Assembly: GCA_026990815.1 (NCBI GenBank)
Contig: JALXCS010000145.1
Location: forward strand, 1 to 21,054
Length of the DNA: 21,054 nt
Source: Methylomonas sp.
GTDB taxonomy: Bacteria > Pseudomonadota > Gammaproteobacteria > Methylococcales > Methylomonadaceae
Reading direction: 5' to 3'
The translations under genes and the position numbers were made by a program. Shown piece after piece: positions 14,848 through 21,054 of this stretch (position 1 is the first letter of the stretch; each line of letters begins with the position of its first letter). The notes under the pieces are model-generated. The model was not told where the DNA came from, made no database searches, and was given only the letters and a program-made list of their open reading frames with translations.

Positions 14848-16970
14848 AGATACCGATCAGCTTGTTGGCACTGATACTGTTTGGCTTGGTTTTGCTATCT
14901 TTGCAACTTATGAGTTCGGCAACGCAGGAATCTTCCAGCTTAAGTCAAATGTATTCCTGGCTGTTGCTGGTGAATGCCTTGGGTTTTTTGGCGTTGTTGA
15001 TTCTGATCGGAATAAATAGCTATGCTTTATTTAGACAGTTAAAAAAACGTGAAGCAGGTTCCAGATTAACAACGCGGATGGTAACGTTGTTTGTTTTGTT
15101 GGCCTTGATACCAGCTGCTACGGTTTTTTATTTTTCCATGCAGTTTTTACATAAAAGTATTGATAGCTGGTTTAATGTTGAAATTGATCGGGCAATGGAG
15201 GATGCCCTGGAGTTGAGTCAGGCATCATTGGATGATCGAATGCGCTGGCATTTGCGGCAAACACAGCAAATGGCAAGAAATTTAAAAAATAAATCGCAAA
15301 TCTCCATCATTCTTGATCTGGAGCGATTTCGAAATGAGTTGGGGGCATCGGAATTAGCTTTACTTTCAAAGCGTGGCCGGGTTATTGCTTTTAGCAGTGC
15401 TAATCCTAGCGAAATTTTACCCAGCTTGCCAGTTGAACAGATTTGGTTACAGATGCGCAAAACTAACGATTTTGTTGGTTTGGATACGATCAGAGATGAT
15501 GAGTGGGTTATCCAGGCAGTTGTTGCTTTAAAATCCGACCAGGACCAATATATCCAGGTTATTTATCCTGTTCCAGTCAGAATTGCTGATCTGGCGGATT
15601 CTGTAGAATTTGCTTTTGTTCGCTTCCAGGAAATGACCTTTTTAAGGGATTCTTTGAAACTCAGCTTTTCTCTGGTTTTATCTTTGGTGCTTTTATTGAG
15701 TTTACTGGCTGCTATTTGGGTGGCATTCCTGATTATTAGAGATATTGTTGCTCCTGTGAAAGAACTGGTAAAAGGAACACAGGCGGTGGCAGAGGGGAAT
15801 TATGAGCAGCCGCTTCCGGTGATGAGTCAGGATGATTTGGGTTTTTTGGTGAAATCTTTTAACGAAATGATGAGCAGAATTGCCAAGTCGCGGGATGAGG
15901 CACGAAAAGCAAGTCAGGAAGTTGAAAATCAACGAGCTTATCTGGAGACTTTGTTGTCCAGTTTGACATCCGGGGTTATCAGTTTTGACGCTGATTTTAA
16001 AATACATACTTCTAATCAAGCCGCAAATGTCATTTTACACATTCAAATTAGGCGTTTTTATGGCAAAACCTTATTGGAATTAGCCCATGAGCATTCTAGC
16101 CTTTCTGAGTTAGCAATGGGTATCCATCAGTTATTAGAGAAATCTGATGATGTGTGGCAACAGAGCGTTTCTGTTTTGGGATCAAAGGGGCGACAGGAGT
16201 TATTATGCCGAGGTACAGTTTTGTATTCGCCGGAAGGTGAGCGGGTTGGAGGTGTGGTTGTTATTGATGATATGACTGATCTAATTCAAGCACAAAAAAA
16301 TGCAGCTTGGGGAGAGGTTGCCAGACGTTTGGCACATGAGATAAAAAATCCGCTAACTCCGATACAATTATCGGCAGAACGATTACAGCATAAATTATCG
16401 TCAGGACTCGATGAAAAAAATGCCGCAATTTTGGGGCGTTCTACGCGAACTATCGTCAACCAGGTTGAGGCAATGAAAAAAATGGTTGATGAGTTTTCTG
16501 AATATGCAAGAGCGGCAAGACAACAGACCGAAAATGTAGATTTAATCGCCTTGACAAAGGAGGTTTTGGCATTGTACACATTACAATCAGCAGACCGGTT
16601 TATCATGGAGCTTGAGAGTCCTCTGCCCAAAATAAAGGCCGATTTACTCGGTTTAAGGCAGGTGATCCATAATTTAATTAAAAATGCATTGGAAGCAGTC
16701 GCAAATGAAGGAAAAATTACTATAAAATTACAATCAGTCGTAGTCCAAAATTCTAATTATGTACAGTTATCGATTTATGATGATGGCATGGGAATTAAAC
16801 TAGAAGATATAGACAAAATTTTTGAACCGTATGTCACTACAAAAGAAAAAGGAACTGGCCTTGGGTTGGCAATTGTTAAAAAAATAGTTGAGGAACATGG
16901 CGGTTTTATTAGTGTTGACAAAGAAGTAGAACGTGGCGCGGGATTTATTGTTAAATTTCCTGCAGATTAA
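14829..16970 (+). CDS. ntrY: NtrY-like sensor histidine kinase
   Basis: Membrane sensor kinase of the NtrY family, 713 residues. Four membrane segments at about 8-30, 44-66, 84-106 and 278-303, with a periplasmic domain of some 170 residues between the third and fourth. Then HAMP (about 303-355), a PAS-like domain (about 370-485), the dimerisation domain with the H-box WGEVARRLAHEIKNPLTP (His503), and the ATPase domain with N-box NLIKNALEA, DDGMGI and the G-box GTGLGLAIVKK. All kinase motifs are intact. The ATG at 14829 overlaps the DUF4390 gene by 19 nt; a GTG at 14802 would add nine residues. It is followed 15 nt later by its response regulator gene. In related systems NtrYX governs nitrogen and redox or respiratory genes. 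Confidence 0.92.
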   Translation: MARAKVKIPISLLALILFGLVLLSLQLMSSATQESSSLSQMYSWLLLVNALGFLALLILIGINSYALFRQLKKREAGSRLTTRMVTLFVLLALIPAATVFYFSMQFLHKSIDSWFNVEIDRAMEDALELSQASLDDRMRWHLRQTQQMARNLKNKSQISIILDLERFRNELGASELALLSKRGRVIAFSSANPSEILPSLPVEQIWLQMRKTNDFVGLDTIRDDEWVIQAVVALKSDQDQYIQVIYPVPVRIADLADSVEFAFVRFQEMTFLRDSLKLSFSLVLSLVLLLSLLAAIWVAFLIIRDIVAPVKELVKGTQAVAEGNYEQPLPVMSQDDLGFLVKSFNEMMSRIAKSRDEARKASQEVENQRAYLETLLSSLTSGVISFDADFKIHTSNQAANVILHIQIRRFYGKTLLELAHEHSSLSELAMGIHQLLEKSDDVWQQSVSVLGSKGRQELLCRGTVLYSPEGERVGGVVVIDDMTDLIQAQKNAAWGEVARRLAHEIKNPLTPIQLSAERLQHKLSSGLDEKNAAILGRSTRTIVNQVEAMKKMVDEFSEYARAARQQTENVDLIALTKEVLALYTLQSADRFIMELESPLPKIKADLLGLRQVIHNLIKNALEAVANEGKITIKLQSVVVQNSNYVQLSIYDDGMGIKLEDIDKIFEPYVTTKEKGTGLGLAIVKKIVEEHGGFISVDKEVERGAGFIVKFPAD

Positions 16971-16985
16971 TTGAATATATAATTT

Positions 16986-18344
16986 ATGAAAATACAAAAT
17001 CCAACTATTTTGGTTGTTGATGATGAGCAGGATATTCGTGAATTGGTTTGCGAGATTCTGGAGGATGAAGGCTATCGCGTTAATTCGGCAGAAAATGCCC
17101 AACAGGCCCGAGACCAAAAAGCATTACGTCAGCCCGATTTGATTCTGCTTGATATCTGGATGCCTGATATAGACGGCATTACCTTGCTCAAGGAGTGGGT
17201 CGCTGAAGACCGGGATCTTTGTCCTATAGTTATGATGTCAGGACATGGCACTGTTGAAACTGCTGTGGAAGCAACGCGTTTGGGCGCTTATGATTTTCTC
17301 GAAAAACCTCTCTCATTAGCCAAATTACTTTTAATTGTTGAACGGGCATTAGAAGCGCGCCATCTTCAAAAAGAAAATGCAGGTTTAAAAAAGAAATTGT
17401 TGGAGTACGTCGAACCAGTAGGTAAAAGTGCTGTAATTGAAAGAACCAAGGATCAGCTCAAAAGGTTGGCGCAACACGACACAAGAGTATTGTTTGTTGG
17501 TGAGGCGGGGGCAGGTAAGGAGTTGTTTGCTCATTACCTGCATGTTAACAGCAATCGCCGTGATGGCCCGTTTATTACCGTTGCGGTTGGTAGCATTGCG
17601 CAAGAAAATTCAGCGATTGAATTTTTTGGCAAGGAGGTAGACGATACTATTTACCCTGGTTTGCTTGAAAAAGCACATGGTGGAACATTATTTTTGGGCG
17701 AAATCAATGATATGGATGAGGCGACCCAGTTAAAATTACTTAGCGCCTTGGAATCGAGTTCATTTCTACGCGTGGGCGGTGCAGAATCTGTTCATGTGGA
17801 TGTAAAAGTGGTTGCATCAACAACGATTGGGTTGGAAGAAGAGGTTAAAGCTGGTCGATTTCGTAATGATCTTTTTTTTCTGTTGAATGAGGTGGAGATA
17901 GAAATTGCACCTTTACGCGACCATAATCAAGATATTCCTGCTTTGCTCAATTTTTATGTAGATTACTTTGTGGAGCATGAAAAATTACCCTTCAGAAAAT
18001 TCTCCATGGCTGCCCAGAATTTCTTGCGTAATTATTCATGGCCAGGAAATGTAAGAGAGTTGAAAAATCTTGTTCAACGTTTAATGATCCTGGGTGCGGG
18101 GAGTGAGATAGAGCAAGAAGAGGTTAGAAGTGCAATAGGAAATATTGTTGAAAACAATATTTCCGCTTCGATTCCTGAGTTTTTTAATTTACCGCTAAAA
18201 GAGGCCAGGGAGCAATTTGAGAAGGCGTATCTGGAGTATCATTTCGAAAAAAATGCTGGTAGTGTGGCAAAGCTTGCTGCAGCCATTGGCATGGAACGTA
18301 CACATTTGTATCGTAAGTTGCACACACTGAATATTAAACTTTAA
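16986..18344 (+). CDS. ntrX: NtrX-like response regulator with a degenerate sigma-54 AAA+ domain
   Basis: 452 residues with receiver, AAA+ and Fis-type HTH domains. Receiver: acidic pair DD at 12-13, phosphoacceptor Asp56 (LLDIWMPD), Lys107. AAA+ region about 145-375: Walker A GEAGAGKE at 172-179 is usable, but the loop between FFG (213-215) and the Walker B strand is short and has no GAFTGA, the sequence that contacts sigma-54. Walker B reads GGTLFLGEI, with Gly238 where Asp is normal, and the arginine-finger segment is RFRNDLFFLLN with Leu in place of the second Arg. The HTH at the C-terminus (about 407-452) ends LYRKLHTLNIKL. It is therefore more likely to act as a DNA-binding regulator without sigma-54 remodelling. 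Paired with the NtrY-like kinase; no terminator is evident after it. Confidence 0.92.
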   Translation: MKIQNPTILVVDDEQDIRELVCEILEDEGYRVNSAENAQQARDQKALRQPDLILLDIWMPDIDGITLLKEWVAEDRDLCPIVMMSGHGTVETAVEATRLGAYDFLEKPLSLAKLLLIVERALEARHLQKENAGLKKKLLEYVEPVGKSAVIERTKDQLKRLAQHDTRVLFVGEAGAGKELFAHYLHVNSNRRDGPFITVAVGSIAQENSAIEFFGKEVDDTIYPGLLEKAHGGTLFLGEINDMDEATQLKLLSALESSSFLRVGGAESVHVDVKVVASTTIGLEEEVKAGRFRNDLFFLLNEVEIEIAPLRDHNQDIPALLNFYVDYFVEHEKLPFRKFSMAAQNFLRNYSWPGNVRELKNLVQRLMILGAGSEIEQEEVRSAIGNIVENNISASIPEFFNLPLKEAREQFEKAYLEYHFEKNAGSVAKLAAAIGMERTHLYRKLHTLNIKL

Positions 18345-18403
18345 TTGTTAGCCGATTTTGTGGTATCAATTAACTTTTTATCAGAAACAAAAGCAAATTA
18401 AAG

Positions 18404-18432
18404 TTGAAGTTATCCAGTATTTTGAGTATTAT
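18404..18432 (+). promoter_or_regulatory. Sigma-70 promoter of rplM-rpsI
   Basis: TTGAAG and TATTAT with a 17-bp spacer, 45 nt upstream of the rplM ATG. Good match at the ideal spacing, at the expected place for a ribosomal protein operon. Confidence 0.55.
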
Positions 18433-18477
18433 TACTGGCTAATCTTTTCACAAAGCGATTCAAAGACAAGAGACATA

Positions 18478-18906
18478 ATGAAAACATTTAGCGCGAAACC
18501 CGTTGAAGTTAAACGCGATTGGTATGTAATTGATGCGGAAGGCAAAACTTTAGGAAGGCTTGCCAGTGAAGTGGCGCATCGACTTCGTGGTAAACATAAG
18601 CCAGAATATACTCCACATGTAGATACCGGGGATTATATCATTGTGATTAATGCTGAAAAAATTGGTGTTACTGGCAACAAAGAGCAAGATAAAATGTATT
18701 ATCGGCATACGGGCTATGTAGGTAATTTAAAGTCTGTTAATCTTGGTAAACTGAGACAAACCTTTCCTGATCGCATCATCAACAATGCAGTAAAAGGCAT
18801 GTTGCCGAAGAATCCATTAGGTCGAGCCATGTTCAAAAAATTGAAAGTGTATGCTGGCCCTAAGCACAATCATCAGGCACAGCAGCCTAAAGTTTTGGAA
18901 ATCTAA
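18478..18906 (+). CDS. rplM: 50S ribosomal protein L13
   Basis: 142 residues, the same length as E. coli L13, beginning MKTFSAKP and containing WYVIDAEGKTLGRLAS, RLRGKHKPEYTPHVD and the MLPKNPLGR motif. The ATG at 18478 is chosen by family length; in-frame codons further upstream (from about 18358) are not conserved and cover the promoter. Operon with rpsI, 21 nt downstream. Confidence 0.98.
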   Translation: MKTFSAKPVEVKRDWYVIDAEGKTLGRLASEVAHRLRGKHKPEYTPHVDTGDYIIVINAEKIGVTGNKEQDKMYYRHTGYVGNLKSVNLGKLRQTFPDRIINNAVKGMLPKNPLGRAMFKKLKVYAGPKHNHQAQQPKVLEI

Positions 18907-18927
18907 AATATACATAGGTTAAATCAC

Positions 18928-19320
18928 ATGGCAGAAGCTCAATATTACGGAACAGGGCGTCGTAAAAGCGCTATAGCGCGTGTTTACGCAAAAATGGGAA
19001 CTGGGAAAATTGTTATCAATAACAAGCCCATTGAAGATTATTTTGGTCGAAAGACTGACCAAATGATTGCTCGTCAAGCGTTAGAATGTGTCGAAATGAC
19101 TGATAAGCTTGATGTGAATATTAAAGTCTTAGGTGGTGGCCCTTCAGGTCAAGCTGGTGCGATACGTCATGGTATGGCCAGGGCTTTAATGGTATTTGAT
19201 GAGGCGCTGCGGCCAGCACTAAGAAAAGCTGGTTTCGTTACGCGTGATGCGCGCCAAGTTGAGCGTAAAAAGATTGGTTTACATAAGGCAAGAAAACGTC
19301 CTCAGTACTCAAAACGTTAA
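18928..19320 (+). CDS. rpsI: 30S ribosomal protein S9
   Basis: 130 residues, the standard length. It has the YGTGRRKSAIARVY head, GGGPSGQAGAIRHG centre and the basic C-terminal tail ending in QYSKR, which in S9 reaches the P-site tRNA. Second gene of the rplM-rpsI operon, followed by a strong terminator. Confidence 0.98.
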   Translation: MAEAQYYGTGRRKSAIARVYAKMGTGKIVINNKPIEDYFGRKTDQMIARQALECVEMTDKLDVNIKVLGGGPSGQAGAIRHGMARALMVFDEALRPALRKAGFVTRDARQVERKKIGLHKARKRPQYSKR

Positions 19321-19341
19321 ATTTCTTATTGTTATATCTTG

Positions 19342-19379
19342 AAAAAAAGGGCTATGGTTGATAACCATAGCCCTTTTTT
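19342..19379 (+). terminator. Rho-independent terminator of rplM-rpsI
   Basis: GGGCTATGGTT (19349-19359), a 3-nt loop, AACCATAGCCC (19363-19373) then TTTTTT; preceded by a run of A. An 11-bp perfect stem. Confidence 0.95.
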
Positions 19380-20091
19380 GTGTCTGAAATTATAGCCTCT
19401 GTATGTGACAAAAGATCCTACGAAACCTATATAGAGATAAGTTATTGAAACTACAAGGTACGCGTAAAGATAACTTTGGCATATGAGAATGTGTTCAGAT
19501 AGAGTGTGCTAGTTTTTGTGAAGGGCGAGAGGCGAAAAATCCCGCACAATAGCAGGCTGTTGGATAGTTTTTCAACGATGCAATTCGCAAAAAAAAATGC
19601 TGCAATAAGGGGATATTCTTAATCATACGAGGTATACGTCCATATAGCTCTCTGTCGCTCCCTGCGATAGAATATCATGTAATTCCAATAGCTTATCACC
19701 TACTCATCGATCGATTGTTCCACGTACAAAACAAAAAAATACTATGTTCTAAAAGATAATTGGGAAAACGAGGTGAATAAATCAGAACAATCGGGTTTAA
19801 AATATCTTGACATTCAATGATGGATGAAAAATCAATTAGTTGGGGTTTTCTGATTATCAAACTCATAGGAAAAAAGTGATTTATCGAAATTATAAAAACC
19901 TAACTTACTGATTTTGTAGCCCATAAATTTAAACCCGATTGCCTTGGTGAATAAATAGCAAGGAAATTGATTTTTAGCTGTAAGATAGAAAGAAAATGAT
20001 TTAATATTAATATGCATTTAATAATGTAAGAAAAGGAGTGCTTTGAAAGGATACTAAAAATAATAATTCTGGATTTAATCACAAGGTAAAT
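19380..20091. other. Long stretch without a convincing gene
   Basis: About 710 bp between rpsI and the Yip1-like gene. Reading frames are short and lack ribosome sites or recognisable family sequence; a 61-codon frame on the minus strand (19832-20017) is not persuasive. The part around 19515-19590 contains short palindromic pieces (GTTG...CAAC around TTTTT) and differs in texture from its surroundings, suggesting a decayed mobile sequence. A 14-bp inverted repeat is listed separately. Confidence 0.5.
19788..19941. repeat. 14-bp perfect inverted repeat with 126-bp interior
   Basis: CAATCGGGTTTAAA at 19788-19801 and its exact reverse complement TTTAAACCCGATTG at 19928-19941. Could be the ends of a small non-autonomous element or chance; no flanking target duplication was recognised. 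Confidence 0.5.
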
Positions 20092-20589
20092 ATGGAACAC
20101 TTAAAGCAATATATTTCACTTTGCTGGTTCAAAGGCTCTCTAGATGAAACGCCTGAATCAATACCACTGCTAAAAAAAGCATTGATTTTTTATGTGGTAG
20201 GTGGCATTTTTGTAATCACCAACATGACGGGTTTTATAGAAGCAATTATTGAAGTTTTTATTGAAATTTTTCTAATATTTGCTTTTGTTGCCATTGTGCT
20301 TTTTTTCACCAAGGACTTGACACAGTATTGGAAAGTACTGACATCATTTTTTATATGTCAGGACTTTATTTCAATTTTTGCCTTGCCGCTTTTAATATGG
20401 GTTACCGTCACTGATGATAGTTTGGCTTATTATTTATTAGGAGCAGTAATGTTATGGGGAGTAGCCATAATCGCTTATATAAATAATCAGATCATCAGTT
20501 TAGGTTCTTTTCCGAGCTTTTTACTATCATTAACTTTCTTTTTAGGCGTCTATGGCGGGGGGTTTATTTTAATGTTGTTAGTGGCATAA
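20092..20589 (+). CDS. Yip1-like small integral membrane protein
   Basis: 165 residues with about four or five hydrophobic segments (roughly 30-50, 50-72, 84-106, 110-132, 140-163), preceded by a short head with the pattern LKQYISLCWFKGS. This head plus a multi-pass body resembles Yip1-domain proteins of unknown function in gammaproteobacteria. AAGG precedes the ATG. It stands alone between the long spacer and an insertion sequence, and no function can be assigned. Confidence 0.65.
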   Translation: MEHLKQYISLCWFKGSLDETPESIPLLKKALIFYVVGGIFVITNMTGFIEAIIEVFIEIFLIFAFVAIVLFFTKDLTQYWKVLTSFFICQDFISIFALPLLIWVTVTDDSLAYYLLGAVMLWGVAIIAYINNQIISLGSFPSFLLSLTFFLGVYGGGFILMLLVA

Positions 20590-20706
20590 TCAGAGTTTTG
20601 TTGGTTTTTGGCTGGCACATAGGGTATAGGCATAGGTGCTGTTTAAGATCACAGGATCAATCTTAAGTTTGTTTACGCGAAAATTCTATAATTTTGAACT
20701 CTGCTT

Positions 20707-20727
20707 ATTAGTTACGTAAGAACTAAT
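20707..20727. repeat. Small inverted repeat near the IS end
   Basis: ATTAGTT, 7-nt loop, AACTAAT. It lies about 35 bp beyond the transposase stop, where the IS terminus may be; too short and AT-rich to call a terminal repeat or terminator. Confidence 0.3.
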
Positions 20728-20762
20728 CTCCTATTGAGGGGACTTGCGAAAGATTTACCTGA

Positions 20763-21054
20763 TTACCAATAAGCTTCAGCCAATTTCAACAGTCGCGTTG
20801 GCATGGGTGGTGTTTGAACTGCCGCATGCGTCAATCGCCGCACTAATTTATCCAGTTTAAATCGTCGATTAAATCGATACTCGAATTCTGCTAGATAGCG
20901 AGGTAAATGTTTGGGGCGAATGGCATGATAAGTACCCTGCATCGCCGTTTTTACATTACCAAGTACGGTATTGACCCAATAAAATGCCAATATTTCTACA
21001 CTGTCAGCATCCCCTCCCGTTATGATAGATTCGTGGGCAATACCCACTTCCTTA
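20763..21054 (-). CDS. IS1595 family (ISXO2-like) transposase, C-terminal part
   Basis: 3' end of a transposase gene running off the window; the frame is open to the last base, so the GTG at 21047 is probably internal. Residues WVNTVLGNVKTAMQGTYHAI, then KHLPRYLAEFEYRFNRRF, are the typical end of ISXO2-like DDE/DDN transposases (Asn of the triad region, then R-Y-L-x-E-F-x-Y-R-F-N-R-R). The frame is intact as far as seen. The rest of the element and one terminal repeat lie outside the window. Confidence 0.85.
   Translation of the reverse strand, partial: KEVGIAHESIITGGDADSVEILAFYWVNTVLGNVKTAMQGTYHAIRPKHLPRYLAEFEYRFNRRFKLDKLVRRLTHAAVQTPPMPTRLLKLAEAYW

Noticed and set aside
18358..18477. 40-residue N-terminal extension of L13
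   Set aside because: L13 is 142 residues in relatives, starting at 18478; the extension covers a good promoter.
19832..20017. 61-codon minus-strand frame in the spacer
   Set aside because: A stop directly precedes the ATG, no ribosome site, and no likeness to a known family; AT-rich chance frame is likelier.

Overview
The window reads as a chromosomal segment of a gammaproteobacterium. The order rsmB, DUF4390 gene, ntrY-like, ntrX-like, then rplM-rpsI, together with AT-rich DNA and the family versions seen, fits an aquatic gammaproteobacterium; a Methylococcales methanotroph is my best guess, but that is inference. Most of the window is a nitrogen-assimilation island, followed by housekeeping genes and then a short accessory tail ending in an insertion sequence.

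Layout. 1-783: 3' part of a ZIP metal transporter gene, convergent with glnA across a shared terminator. 837-2246 (-): glnA, type I glutamine synthetase with its adenylylation tyrosine. 2445-3854 (-): a TorF-type outer-membrane protein that is an internal tandem duplication. 3855-4419: a divergent regulatory region holding a good sigma-54 promoter and NtrC-like sites. 4420-6039 (+): glnK1-amtB1. 6102-8111 (-): amtB2 followed 3 nt later by an unrecognised gene (here X1). 8333-9694 (-): X2, whose first ~100 residues are the same unrecognised domain as in X1, joined to a phosphomannomutase/phosphoglucomutase (AlgC-type) fold that has lost its catalytic motifs. 9987-11698 (+): glnK2-amtB3. 11859-12932: AI-2E/PerM-family membrane protein. 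13008-18344: rsmB, DUF4390, NtrY-like kinase, NtrX-like regulator. 18478-19320: rplM-rpsI with promoter and terminator. 19380-20091: no convincing gene. 20092-20589: Yip1-like membrane protein. 20763-21054 (-): 3' end of an IS1595/ISXO2-type transposase.

How they work together. Three distinct ammonium channels sit within 7 kb. Two are each paired with a PII protein (GlnK1/AmtB1, GlnK2/AmtB3), as expected for PII gating of AmtB, and the ammonium feeds glutamine synthetase. AmtB2 is instead paired with X1, so the X1/X2 domain may do for AmtB2 what PII does for the others; this is inference. glnK1 appears sigma-54/NtrC controlled, while glnK2 has a sigma-70-like promoter.

Most unusual points: (1) the X1/X2 N-terminal domain, shared by two otherwise unrelated proteins, both linked to amt genes; (2) the X2 mutase domain, in which the phosphoserine position is Asp and the metal loop is broken; (3) a T TTT TTA slippery heptamer in X2 after which the -1 frame, not the annotated frame, continues the conserved mutase sequence for 39 codons; (4) the tandem TorF barrel; (5) an NtrX-like regulator with no GAFTGA loop and a Gly in place of the Walker B Asp.
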